NCBI GenBank assembly: GCA_029289235.1
Contig: JARFTZ010000036.1
Coordinates: forward strand, 1-57,641
DNA length: 57,641 nucleotides
Direction of reading: 5' to 3'
Source: Gammaproteobacteria bacterium
GTDB taxonomy: Bacteria > Pseudomonadota > Gammaproteobacteria > Burkholderiales > Rhodocyclaceae
Shown here: positions 47,168 through 55,440 of the stretch, piece after piece
How the letters are laid out: each line of letters begins with the position of its first letter
How positions within the stretch are numbered: position 1 is the stretch's first letter
Program-made: the position numbers and the translations under genes
The notes under the pieces: model-generated
What the model was told of the DNA's origin: nothing
The model's database searches: none
What the model saw: only the letters and a program-made list of their open reading frames with translations

Positions 47168-48091
47168 ATGCTGAAATCCCTTTTTGGCAAGCGCGCTGAT
47201 GCAGCCCTGAGCGCGCACTCCGCCCACGCTTCGTCAGGCAAGCTTGACCCCGGCAGGATGCGGACGCTGATCGAGTTTTTTCCGATCGGCAAGAAGTTGC
47301 GCTACTACCCGGAGTTCAACAAGGACATCGTTCTCGATACGCTGGTCATCGGCTACGGCGTCAATCACCACTTCATCTATTCGATGGATTCCATCGAAAC
47401 CGATCCGGACGGTACGCCCGTCAGCTTTCATGCGGAGGATACGGGCGTCCGGATTCCGGTGGCCGGCATCCGGCAGTTCCAGATCCTCGTTCCCGACACC
47501 TCGGACCTCGAGAAAAAACTCGATTACCAGCGCCGGGCCCAGCTCAGCCGGCACGGCCAGTTCAGTCCCGGCAACTCGATCTCCCTGATTTCCAACGCCG
47601 GCATGAAGGGCATCTCCACCGTCGACACCGAGGTCGCCAGGCAGGTCGTGCTGCGCGACGGCCCCTACGCCCAGATGAACATGGTGTTGCTGACACCGGA
47701 ACTCGGCACGCTCTCGGTCACCGATCAGCGCCGGAAGCCGCGCACGCGCACCAGCGTGCCGGCGACGCTGTGCGTGCCGGGCGCGGAATTCTCCGGTGGC
47801 TGTACGATCGTGGACGTCTCCGAGGCCGAACTGCGCCTTCGCCTGGACGGCGGCAACCCGGCGATGCCGCCGTTGCAGAAGGGCGATCCGCTGCTCATCG
47901 ATATCCGCCTCGGCGCAACCGAGCGGCACTATTCGGTCAAGGGCTCGATCATCCGCAGTTCGGCCGGCACCTGTGTCGTCCGGCTCGACGGGCAGATCCG
48001 CGAGCGGCGTCTTGAGCCGTTCGCGCCGCTCGACCTGCTCGAATTGAAAGCCTGCCTGCTCAACTACGGGAAAGAAGCCGCGCGGCGATAA
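47168..48091 (+). CDS. PilZ-domain c-di-GMP binding protein, YcgR-like
   Basis: A 307-residue cytoplasmic protein. The C-terminal PilZ domain starts at about 195 with DQRRKPRTRTSVPATL (the RxxxR motif) and continues with GGCTIVDVSEAELRLRLDG, where the second motif D-x-S-x-x-G has Glu in place of the Gly. The N-terminal 190 residues form a separate domain (FFPIGKKLRYYPEFNKDIVL) comparable in position to the YcgR N-terminal domain. It lies 63 bp after the diguanylate cyclase and its 3' end overlaps the convergent glycosyltransferase gene by 32 bp. Confidence 0.82.
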   Translation: MLKSLFGKRADAALSAHSAHASSGKLDPGRMRTLIEFFPIGKKLRYYPEFNKDIVLDTLVIGYGVNHHFIYSMDSIETDPDGTPVSFHAEDTGVRIPVAGIRQFQILVPDTSDLEKKLDYQRRAQLSRHGQFSPGNSISLISNAGMKGISTVDTEVARQVVLRDGPYAQMNMVLLTPELGTLSVTDQRRKPRTRTSVPATLCVPGAEFSGGCTIVDVSEAELRLRLDGGNPAMPPLQKGDPLLIDIRLGATERHYSVKGSIIRSSAGTCVVRLDGQIRERRLEPFAPLDLLELKACLLNYGKEAARR

Positions 48092-49142
48092 GCTCGGCCA
48101 CGGCCGCGGCGCCATCCGGGCGCGGCAACGGCGGTGCCGGTTGTGTCCACAGCGCGTCGAGAAGAGGGCGCGTTGCCCCGCTCGCCAAGATGCTCTCGTC
48201 AAGCTCGCGGCAACGGGCATTCTTGTGCAGCCAGTCGATCAGGCACTCCTGCTCCGGCCAGTCGTCGCGGCGGACATACAGCACCGCCGTACCGTTGCAC
48301 GCCGCTTCCGTGAAGGTGCCGTAGCCGGGCTTGGTCAGCACGGCGTCGACGTTGCGCAGCAGATCGGTGAAGTTCATGCGCAACGACTCGAGCGTCGTCA
48401 TGTCTGGGCGCGCAACGGACCAGTTCGCCGGCACCAGCCAGCGAACACCCGGCGTCAGCGGCCAGTGGTCGGCGCCCAGCGCCTTGTCGAAACCGCCAAA
48501 GGCGACCAGCACGACCCGCTCACCATCGCGCAGCTTCAGCAGCGTGCGCAGTTCGTCACGCCGGTCCCGGCCCAGCGCCGCGACCGGTGGCACGGCGCGG
48601 GCGTTGGGGAGGTCCGGCATCGGCATCGCCGGCGTCAGGCGCAGGAAACATTCGGCGCTACGGTACGCGGCGAGAATTTCTGCATGGATCGGCGCGGCCC
48701 ACGGCGCATCGCCGAAGACGTGGGCGAACAGATCGGCCCAGTTCAGCGAGCACATCGATGCGGCCGGGATGCCGGCCTGTGCCGCGCCCGCCAGCGGGAG
48801 ATAAGCCACATCGGTGAGCACCAGATCCGGGCACAACTCGCGCAAATAGCCGGCTTCGGCCGCGACGCGGGAGGGCCAGTTCGCATGCCAGTCGCGGTAG
48901 AGTGCCGCGGTGGTTTCGTGGTCGATGCGCACGGCGTCGTGCATGGCGAAGCCGAAATCGCTGCGTTCGGCGACGTGCTCGAACGCCGGCTGCAACCGGG
49001 CGCGAAGCCGGGCGGGCGGCACGGCGGAGCGCAGGGTGAGTTTCAGGTCCGGGAGCCGTGTCGCCAGTTCATTGACGACCGGAGCCACCTGCGCGAGGTG
49101 GCCGAGTCCGTGCGAGGAAATGTCGAGAAAGAGATGGGGCAT
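48060..49142 (-). CDS. glycosyltransferase-like protein (GT-B fold, GT28 type)
   Basis: A 360-residue protein with an N-terminal HLFLDISSHGLGHLAQVAPV, the glycine-rich loop of GT-B enzymes, and a C-terminal nucleotide-sugar site: VLVAFGGFDKALG, LRNVDAVLTKPGYGTFTEAA and GTAVLYVRRDDWPEQECL, as in the GT28/MurG group. Donor and acceptor are unknown. The ATG at 49142 is chosen because the upstream extension lacks similarity. Convergent with the PilZ gene, overlapping it by 32 bp. Confidence 0.75.
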   Translation of the reverse strand: MPHLFLDISSHGLGHLAQVAPVVNELATRLPDLKLTLRSAVPPARLRARLQPAFEHVAERSDFGFAMHDAVRIDHETTAALYRDWHANWPSRVAAEAGYLRELCPDLVLTDVAYLPLAGAAQAGIPAASMCSLNWADLFAHVFGDAPWAAPIHAEILAAYRSAECFLRLTPAMPMPDLPNARAVPPVAALGRDRRDELRTLLKLRDGERVVLVAFGGFDKALGADHWPLTPGVRWLVPANWSVARPDMTTLESLRMNFTDLLRNVDAVLTKPGYGTFTEAACNGTAVLYVRRDDWPEQECLIDWLHKNARCRELDESILASGATRPLLDALWTQPAPPLPRPDGAAAVAELIAARLLSRS

Positions 49143-49152
49143 CGGGCGATTC

Positions 49153-49187
49153 TCGCACACCGGCCCGGCGTTGAGGCCGGCGTGCGA
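49153..49187. repeat. inverted repeat between tctA and the glycosyltransferase gene
   Basis: TCGCACACCGGCC pairs with GGCCGGCGTGCGA (one mismatch) around a 9-base loop, 11 bp after the tctA stop on the minus strand. It is a strong hairpin without a T-run and probably marks the end of the tct transcript or protects its 3' end. Confidence 0.55.
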
Positions 49188-49197
49188 TGCCCGGACT

Positions 49198-50712
49198 TCA
49201 GGCGGTCGCTGCAACCGCCGGCTTGCGCAGGCGCTTGATGATCAGGCTGACTCCCGGCCAGAACAGCAGCAGCATGGCCAGCACCATGATCGTGGCGGAC
49301 AGGGTCGAATTGGTCCAGAAGATGCCGAGCGAGCCCTTGGACATGATCATCGATTGCCGCAGTGCGTCTTCCGCCTTGTCGCCGAGAACCATGGCCAGTA
49401 CCATCGGTGCGATCGGATAGCCGAGCTTCTTGAAGGTGTAGCCGAGAATGCCGAAGGGCACGGCCAGCCAGAGGTCGAGACGCGAGCCGCTGATCGAATA
49501 GGCGCCGATGAAGCACACCACGACGATCATCGGGCCGATGATCGAGAACGGGATGCGCAGGATCGCCGCGAACATCGGTACGGTGGCAAGGACGAGGACG
49601 ACGGCCATCACGTTGCCGAGGTACATGCTGGCGATGGTGCCCCAGACGAAGTCGGGACGCTCGATGAACAGCATCGGGCCGGGGGTGAGGCCCCAGATCA
49701 TCAGGCCGCCCATCATTACCGCGGCGGTTGCCGAACCGGGAACGCCGAGTGCCAGCATCGGCAGGATCGCGCAGGTGCCGGCCGAGTGGTCGGCGGTTTC
49801 GGGCGCGACGACGCCGGCCGGTTCGCCCTTGCCGAAATGCTCCTTGCGCCGCGAGAAGCGCTTGGCGAGGCCGTAGCTCATGAACGATGCCGCGGTCGGG
49901 CCGCCCGGGGTGATGCCCATCCAGGCGCCGATGATGGCGCTGCGAAGCAGGGTCAGCCAGTGACCGGGCATCGAGGCAATGGCCTTGAGCACGTCACGGA
50001 TCCGGACACGCGCATGGATGCCGTCAAAGCGCAGGCCTTCCTCCATGGTCTGCAGGAGTTCGCCGATGCCGAACAGGCCGATGACCGCCACCAGGAAGCT
50101 GATGCCCTTGACGAGATCGGGGAAACCGAAGGTCAGGCGCATGTTGCCGGAAATGCCATCCATGCCCACCGTGGCGAAGGCAAAGCCGAGCATCATCGAC
50201 ACGATCGCCTTGAAGGCCGAGCCGCTGCCCATGCCGATGAAGCTGGCGAAGGTCAGCAGGAACACCGCGAAATACTCGGGCGAACTGAATTTCAGGGCGA
50301 ACTCGGTGACCCAGCCGGACAGCACGGTAATGACCACGACGCCGAACATCGCGCCGGTTCCGGCCGACATGAAGGCCAGCGTCAGGGCGTGCGTGGCATG
50401 CCCCTGTTGCGCCATCGGGTAGCCGTCGAAGGTGGTGGCCACCGACGACGGTTCGCCGGGAATGTTGAACAGGATCGAGGTCGTCGATCCGCCGAACAGC
50501 GCGCCCCAGTACATGCTGGTGAGCAGGATGATCGCCGAGACGGGATCCATCGTGAAAGTGAGCGGCAGCAGCAGCGAGACGCCGTTCGGCGCGCCCAGCC
50601 CCGGCAGTACGCCGACCAGGATGCCGAGCAGCACGCCGGCCGCCATGAGGGCGAGATGGAACATGGAGAACGCAATGGCGAATCCATCCATCAGGTTGCT
50701 GAAATTGTCCAA
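49198..50712 (-). CDS. tctA: tripartite tricarboxylate transporter, large permease TctA
   Basis: Large membrane subunit (504 residues, about twelve hydrophobic segments) of the TTT system. Blocks include GILVGVLPGLGAPNGVSLLL and the conserved STTSILFNIPGEPSSVATTF near residues 75-95, plus AIIGAWMGITPGGPTAASFM, the repeat of the GxxxGxxPG motif in the second half. The start is TTG with an AGGGGAG ribosome site 8 bases upstream. Works with TctB and TctC encoded upstream on the same strand. Confidence 0.93.
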   Translation of the reverse strand: MDNFSNLMDGFAIAFSMFHLALMAAGVLLGILVGVLPGLGAPNGVSLLLPLTFTMDPVSAIILLTSMYWGALFGGSTTSILFNIPGEPSSVATTFDGYPMAQQGHATHALTLAFMSAGTGAMFGVVVITVLSGWVTEFALKFSSPEYFAVFLLTFASFIGMGSGSAFKAIVSMMLGFAFATVGMDGISGNMRLTFGFPDLVKGISFLVAVIGLFGIGELLQTMEEGLRFDGIHARVRIRDVLKAIASMPGHWLTLLRSAIIGAWMGITPGGPTAASFMSYGLAKRFSRRKEHFGKGEPAGVVAPETADHSAGTCAILPMLALGVPGSATAAVMMGGLMIWGLTPGPMLFIERPDFVWGTIASMYLGNVMAVVLVLATVPMFAAILRIPFSIIGPMIVVVCFIGAYSISGSRLDLWLAVPFGILGYTFKKLGYPIAPMVLAMVLGDKAEDALRQSMIMSKGSLGIFWTNSTLSATIMVLAMLLLFWPGVSLIIKRLRKPAVAATA

Positions 50713-50758
50713 GGTGAAACTCCCCTAGTGTTTGGTGGCGTGATCGCGAAGGTTCGCT

Positions 50759-51259
50759 TCAGTGAATGCCGATCAATGGCTCCAGCGGCCCTTTGAGCAG
50801 CGGCACCTGGAACCACACCTCGAACAGGATGTAGTTGGCGATGGCAGTGATCACGCCGACCGCGGCGGCCTTCGGCAGGCGATAGCCGCCCTGGAAGACC
50901 ATGGCGCCGACCAGGTAGAGGATCATCCCGACGTAGATTCCCAAGTAGGAAGTGACGAGTACGAAAAGCACCATCGGTCCGAAGAAGGCGATGACCCGCT
51001 GGGCTTGTTCGCCAGTGAGAAATTCTTCGACCCGGTCGCGATAGTGCTTGAACGCCATGAACAGATTGAACAGGCTGGCGAGAACGATGATCAGCCCGAC
51101 ATAGAACGGGAAATAACCAGGCTCCGGCCCGGCATCGCCCCAACCGATGCCAAACTCCGTCGATCCGTAGCAGACGATCGCCCCGATCGATCCGGTGACA
51201 AGCGCCGTCACTAATTCCATCGTGAAGCGGGACACCAGCGTCCCGGAGGGGGTTCGCAT
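50759..51259 (-). CDS. tctB: tripartite tricarboxylate transporter, small permease TctB
   Basis: A 166-residue membrane protein with four hydrophobic segments, the standard TctB form (STEFGIGWGDAGPEPGYFPF near the start is the family hallmark). The ATG at 51259 has GAGGAG 6-11 bases upstream. A terminator-like hairpin sits between tctC and this gene, so TctB and TctA should be made at lower levels than the binding protein. Confidence 0.88.
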   Translation of the reverse strand: MRTPSGTLVSRFTMELVTALVTGSIGAIVCYGSTEFGIGWGDAGPEPGYFPFYVGLIIVLASLFNLFMAFKHYRDRVEEFLTGEQAQRVIAFFGPMVLFVLVTSYLGIYVGMILYLVGAMVFQGGYRLPKAAAVGVITAIANYILFEVWFQVPLLKGPLEPLIGIH

Positions 51260-51282
51260 AAACAACTCCTCGAATTAGCTGC

Positions 51283-51309
51283 AAAAAAAGGGCAGGCTCG
51301 CGCCCGCCC
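51283..51309 (-). terminator. intrinsic (probably partial) terminator between tctC and tctB
   Basis: On the minus strand GGGCGGGC and GCCTGCCC pair (one G-T) around a GCGA tetraloop, followed by seven T residues. It lies 15 bp after the tctC stop and about 25 bp before the tctB start. Such a hairpin would let most transcripts end after the binding protein, giving excess TctC over the permease. Confidence 0.85.
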
Positions 51310-51323
51310 CGTCCACTGGTTGC

Positions 51324-52313
51324 TTATTTCGCCAGCCAGCCTTCACGCTTGAACACACCGTAGGCCCGGGCGGTGTCGGCTGTGATGTATTTGCGTAATT
51401 CGTCGCCTGAGAGGAACGTGCCCGTCTGCGACGTGCGCTCGATGTAGGCTTTCCACTCCGGGGTCTCCTGCACCTTGTGCATCACGTCGGTATAGAACGC
51501 CAGGACCTCGGGTGCCACGCCGGACGGTAGCCAGATCGTCCGTGGCATCTGGTAGTTGTCGACCGGGATGCCCGACTCCTTGCAGGTCGGGATGTCCGAC
51601 CAGGCCATGTCCTTGCTGATCTTCGGACCGGGGGCCATGCGCTTGGTGCTGAACACGCACAGCGGCCGCACCATGTTGGCCTTGAACTGGCCGATGTTTT
51701 CGTTCGGGTTGTTGACGTTGGCGTCGATGTGGGCACCCGCCAGCTGGATGGCCGCTTCGCCGCCGCTCTTGAACGGGATGTAGGTGAACTTTGCGCCGGT
51801 AGCCTCGGAAATGATGCTGACCAGGGTCTGGTCGGTATCTTTCGATTGTGACCCGCCCATGCGCAATCCATCGCCCTTCTTCGCCGCGTCGATGAAGCTC
51901 TTCGCGTCGGCGTACGGCGCCTTGGCGTTCACCCAGATCAGGAACTCGTCGAGCGCCAGGGCGGCCACCGGTGTGAAGCCTTCCGCGGCATAGCCCATCT
52001 TGGCGACGAGCGGAAGAAGATACTCGTTGTTGGTGCCGAAGGTCACGCGGTGCGGGTTGTCCTGTTCGCTGGCGCCGTGAATGTAGCCTTCGCTGCCGGC
52101 GCCGCCCCCCTTGTTGACGACGACGATCGGCACGTTCATCAGCTTGTTCTTGACGATGATCGACTGGATCGTGCGGGTGAAGATGTCGGTGCCGCCGCCC
52201 GCGCCGCTGGTCACGACGAACTCGACAGGTTTCTCGGGACTCCAGGCGGCGCTTGCCCCGGCTGCGTAGAGCGCACCGGCCAGAACGGTGGCGATCAGTT
52301 TGGTCTTGAACAT
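51324..52313 (-). CDS. tctC: tripartite tricarboxylate transporter, substrate-binding protein TctC
   Basis: Periplasmic Bug-family binding protein of 329 residues with a signal peptide (MFKTKLIATVLAGALYAAGA). Conserved parts are KPVEFVVTSGAGGGTDIFTR, VVVNKGGGAGSEGYI and TYIPFKSGGEAAIQLAGAHI. Its atypical pocket loop (GGSQSKDTDQTL) and the linked pdxA-like gene suggest a short hydroxy-acid ligand rather than citrate, but this is inference. The ATG has an AGAGGAG ribosome site. Confidence 0.9.
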   Translation of the reverse strand: MFKTKLIATVLAGALYAAGASAAWSPEKPVEFVVTSGAGGGTDIFTRTIQSIIVKNKLMNVPIVVVNKGGGAGSEGYIHGASEQDNPHRVTFGTNNEYLLPLVAKMGYAAEGFTPVAALALDEFLIWVNAKAPYADAKSFIDAAKKGDGLRMGGSQSKDTDQTLVSIISEATGAKFTYIPFKSGGEAAIQLAGAHIDANVNNPNENIGQFKANMVRPLCVFSTKRMAPGPKISKDMAWSDIPTCKESGIPVDNYQMPRTIWLPSGVAPEVLAFYTDVMHKVQETPEWKAYIERTSQTGTFLSGDELRKYITADTARAYGVFKREGWLAK

Positions 52314-52387
52314 TGCTTGACTCCTCTTGTGTGAAGTGAAACGTGATGTAAACAACAACGTACGACTACCACGGGTGCTGCATCTTG

Positions 52388-53431
52388 TTATTTTGTGTTC
52401 CTTGCTGCCAGATTCCTTGTCGCCATGCGCACGGCGAGCATGAAGGCGGCCTTGCTGGCGCCGAGGTTGGCGGTGCCGCGTCCGGCAATATCGTAGGCGG
52501 TGCCATGCGCCGGGGTACAGATCGGGAACGGGAAGCCGCCCATCATCGTGACGCCGCGATCGAAGCCCATCAGCTTCATGGCGATCTGTCCCTGATCATG
52601 GTACATGGTCAGCACTCCGTCAAACTCGCCGTTGCGCGCACGCACATAGACGGTGTCCGCCGGATACGGTCCGGAGGCATTGAATCCTTTCTGGATTGCC
52701 AGCTTCACGGCCGGTTCGATGATCTCGATTTCTTCCCGCCCGAAGTTGCCACCGTCGCCGGCATGGGGGTTGAGACCGGCGACGGCAATGCGCGGATTCT
52801 CCATGCCCGACTCGCGCATGCAACGGTCGGCCAGCGCCAATTCGGCGACGATGCCCTCTGCGGTAAGCGCCGAGGCAACTTGCGCGAGCGGAATGTGCGA
52901 GGTGACACGGCAGTTCCAGAGGTTGTCCAGCACGTTGAATTCGCGCGCCGCGCCGGTGAACCCGGTCACGTCGGCGGCATAACGAATCTCGTCGTCGTAT
53001 CCGGGATAGACGTAGCGCATCGCCTTCTTGTTGAACGGAGTGAAGCAGACCGCGTCGGCCTTGCCGTCGTTGGCCATGAGCAGGGCGCGGCGGAAATTCT
53101 CCAGCGCAAAGGCGCCGCCTTCCGGCGTCGCTTCGCCACGTCTGACGCTCTCCGGCGCGAGATGGCCGAGATCGACCAGCACCGGCTTCGTTGCCGCGTC
53201 GCTGGCTGTGTCCGGAGAAACCACGGTGATGTCGAGCGTCAGCCCGGCGACCCTGGCGCCTTCCTCGAGGATGCGCCGGTCCCCGAAAACGACGATCCTG
53301 GCCGCGGCGCGAACATCGCTGTCGGCCAGCAGCTTGGCGGTCAGTTCCGGGCTGATGCCGGCGGGGTCGCCCATCGCCAGGGCAATGGTGGGCAGACAGG
53401 GTGAAATGGCGGAGCAGTTGGGTGTGGTCAC
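52388..53431 (-). CDS. PdxA-family dehydrogenase, probably PdxA2-type (tetronate 4-phosphate)
   Basis: A 347-residue member of the 4-hydroxythreonine-4-phosphate dehydrogenase family. The metal ligands are present as His in TSHIPLAQV, LNPHAGDGG and MYHDQGQIAMK; FTPFNKKAMRYVYPGYDDE and PFPICTPAHGTAYDIAG are other conserved blocks. The start is GTG with a GGAGG 6 bases upstream. It leads an operon with tctC-tctB-tctA and is divergent from a GntR gene. That context fits the PdxA2 group, which oxidises and decarboxylates D-threonate- or D-erythronate-type 4-phosphates to dihydroxyacetone phosphate, better than vitamin B6 synthesis. No DUF1537 kinase is in the window. Confidence 0.82.
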   Translation of the reverse strand: MTTPNCSAISPCLPTIALAMGDPAGISPELTAKLLADSDVRAAARIVVFGDRRILEEGARVAGLTLDITVVSPDTASDAATKPVLVDLGHLAPESVRRGEATPEGGAFALENFRRALLMANDGKADAVCFTPFNKKAMRYVYPGYDDEIRYAADVTGFTGAAREFNVLDNLWNCRVTSHIPLAQVASALTAEGIVAELALADRCMRESGMENPRIAVAGLNPHAGDGGNFGREEIEIIEPAVKLAIQKGFNASGPYPADTVYVRARNGEFDGVLTMYHDQGQIAMKLMGFDRGVTMMGGFPFPICTPAHGTAYDIAGRGTANLGASKAAFMLAVRMATRNLAARNTK

Positions 53432-53604
53432 GTTTGCCTCCTCGAAAAGTTTTTTTTCGGCAATACTGCGACCAATCCACGACGACTGTCAAATTATAAA
53501 TTCGGCGTTTTGAATGCTGAATTCAGTTTGGGTGCCGTCCGAGTGTTGACTGACGATTTGGCCGGAGCCATAGTCGCGGCATTTCAAAAACGGGACGGGC
53601 TTTG
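53432..53604. promoter_or_regulatory. divergent control region between pdxA-like operon and GntR gene
   Basis: 173 bp, less GC-rich than its flanks. It contains the palindrome CTGAATTCAG at 53517-53526 and an AT-rich stretch around 53490-53520, suited to overlapping promoters. The palindrome is a candidate site for the adjacent GntR protein; I cannot define promoter boxes. Confidence 0.4.
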
Positions 53605-54297
53605 ATGAATGGCGAAATGAACCCCCTGGCAGACGCCGATGCCTCGGTCGAGGCCGTGCGGATCGAGCGTCCCACGCTGCACAACGTTGTCGTCTCGCGC
53701 ATTCGGGACATGATCATCGAGGGGTTGTTGCCCGTCGGAGTGCGCATCCACGAGGGGCAGTTGTGCCAGCAGCTCGGCATATCCCGAACCCCGCTGCGCG
53801 AGGCGTTGAAGGTGCTGGCGTCGGAAGGGCTGGTGGAATTGATCCCCAGTCGTGGCGCGATCGTGCGCGAACTTACCCGCAAGGATGCGTACGACATGCT
53901 TGCCGTGCTTGGCCATCTCGAAGCGATGGCCGGTCCGCTGACCTGCAGGAACGCGACGGATGAGGAAATCCGTGAGGTCAGGCGCCTGCACGACAAAATG
54001 ATCGGGTGTTACGAGCGGAGAGAGCGCCTGCCGTATTTCAAGCTCAACCAGCAGATTCACTCGCTCCTCATTTCGCTCGCAGGCAATGAATCCCTGTATC
54101 TGGTGCATGACATCCTGCAGACGCGCATGAAGCGCATCCGCTTCATCGGCGACAGGACTGAAGCCTCGTGGAAAGGCGCGATGGATGACCACGAGGAGAT
54201 GATCGCCGCGCTCGAGGCGCGTGACGGCGATCGCCTTTCGGAAGCGCTGGTCAACCACCTGAAAGGCAGCTGGGAGCGCATCAAGAACGCGATCTGA
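53605..54297 (+). CDS. GntR-family regulator, FCD (FadR-like) subfamily
   Basis: A 230-residue transcription factor. The N-terminal winged helix (about 25-90) has IRDMIIEGLLPVGVRIHEGQ, LGISRTPLREALKVLASEG and LVELIPSRGAIV. The C-terminal helical FCD domain carries the metal or ligand residues in FKLNQQIHSLL and DDHEEMIAAL. Divergently placed beside pdxA-tctCBA, it is the obvious candidate repressor of that operon, with the transported acid or its phosphate as inducer. Convergent with the SorC-type gene. Confidence 0.9.
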   Translation: MNGEMNPLADADASVEAVRIERPTLHNVVVSRIRDMIIEGLLPVGVRIHEGQLCQQLGISRTPLREALKVLASEGLVELIPSRGAIVRELTRKDAYDMLAVLGHLEAMAGPLTCRNATDEEIREVRRLHDKMIGCYERRERLPYFKLNQQIHSLLISLAGNESLYLVHDILQTRMKRIRFIGDRTEASWKGAMDDHEEMIAALEARDGDRLSEALVNHLKGSWERIKNAI

Positions 54298-54318
54298 CCG
54301 TGTTCGGCCACTCGTCAA

Positions 54319-55266
54319 TCAGGCAAGCAGCTTCTGTGCGACCGCCTCATCGGTTACCAGCCCGTTGACATAGCCTTGGGCGAGAATCGCCTTGACGACG
54401 GCTGCCTTGTACAGGCCGCCGGAAATCAGCAGGCTGTTCGGGATAGTCCGCAGGTCGGCCGGCGGCATGGCGATGACGGTGTGGTTCAACTCGTGGTCGA
54501 CCGGGTTCCCCGCAGCGTCCAGGAAGGTGCCGAGGATTTCGCCGATGGCACCGATCTTTTTCAGCTCCGGCAGACGCTGGCGGACGCTGTTGATCGTCGT
54601 CAGCTTGGTGCGCGGCGTCAGGTCGCCGCAGGAAACGATCGCCACGTCGGACTTGCGCGCCCGTTCCATGACCTCGTTGACGCCGCTGTGCGCGAGGAGG
54701 AATTCGCGGCTTTCGACACAGGGACAATATACCGGCGCGGTGACGTAGTAGCAGTCGGCGCCGAGCGTCTTGGCCAGTTCGGTGGACACCTCGAAGGTAT
54801 TTGTCTCAGAGCCGCGCGTGAGTCCACCCATCAGTGACACCACCGAACTGTTCGCCAGCTTGCGCGTGCGCAACTGCTTGATGCTGGCACTCAGCGTGCG
54901 CCCCCAGCCGACCGAAATGCACTGGCCGTCGGCAATCAGATCGTCAAGGATTGCCGCGGCGGCCTCGCCGATCATGCGCCGCTGCTGTTCGTCGTCGTCC
55001 GCCGACGGAACCACGGCGACGCTTTTCAGTCCGTACTTTGCTTTCAGCTTTTCCTCGAGTTCGACACAGCTGGCCAATGGCAGCCGCACGTCGATGATTA
55101 CCGAACCGTCGGCGCGCAACTGGCCGGCGATCTTGTTGACCCGCGCCCGGGCGATGCCGAGACGGTCGGAAATTTCCTGCTGGGTGAGGCCGGCGACGAA
55201 GTAATACCACGCGATGCGCGCGCGCAACTGCTCGCCAACCAGGCTGCTGGATTCGGTCGTACTCAT
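54319..55266 (-). CDS. SorC/DeoR-type sugar-responsive regulator, EryD-like
   Basis: A 315-residue regulator from the ATG at 55266 (GGGGAA ribosome site). The N-terminal helix-turn-helix is YYFVAGLTQQEISDRLGIAR followed by ARVNKIAGQLRADG. The long C-terminal domain is the SorC sugar-phosphate-binding fold: CISVGWGRTLSASIKQL, VVSLMGGLTRGSETNTFEVS and SDVAIVSCGDLTPRTKLTT. It is divergent from the RpiB-, TpiA- and EryC-like genes, the position of EryD relative to erythritol catabolic genes in related systems. Likely effector: a tetrose or tetrulose phosphate. Confidence 0.88.
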   Translation of the reverse strand: MSTTESSSLVGEQLRARIAWYYFVAGLTQQEISDRLGIARARVNKIAGQLRADGSVIIDVRLPLASCVELEEKLKAKYGLKSVAVVPSADDDEQQRRMIGEAAAAILDDLIADGQCISVGWGRTLSASIKQLRTRKLANSSVVSLMGGLTRGSETNTFEVSTELAKTLGADCYYVTAPVYCPCVESREFLLAHSGVNEVMERARKSDVAIVSCGDLTPRTKLTTINSVRQRLPELKKIGAIGEILGTFLDAAGNPVDHELNHTVIAMPPADLRTIPNSLLISGGLYKAAVVKAILAQGYVNGLVTDEAVAQKLLA

Positions 55267-55325
55267 GTTTTTCCCCGTTGTTTTGGCTGACACCCTGTTC
55301 GAGTCCCGGCCCGCCAATTCGTTGT

Positions 55326-55384
55326 CACCGTTGAACGGTGCAAGTATATAGACAATTGTTGTACCGATAATACAAAAGTATTAT
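55326..55384. promoter_or_regulatory. palindrome cluster between the SorC-type and eryI-like genes
   Basis: Within an AT-rich 174-bp divergent intergenic region lie three symmetric elements: CACCGTTGAACGGTG (55326-55340, perfect 7-1-7), ACAATTGT (55352-55359) and ATAATACAAAAGTATTAT (55367-55384, perfect 7-4-7). They are good candidates for operators of the SorC-type regulator and cover the likely promoters of both genes. Confidence 0.65.
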
Positions 55385-55440
55385 ACTGCTTCGCGGCTTT
55401 ACTACAAATACCATTGGCATTTACGAAAGGCACGACTGAG

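Noticed and set aside
48910-50796. 628-codon plus-strand open frame
   Set aside because: Lies opposite the glycosyltransferase and tctA genes, dominated by Asp/His/Gly/Arg runs typical of GC-rich antisense frames.
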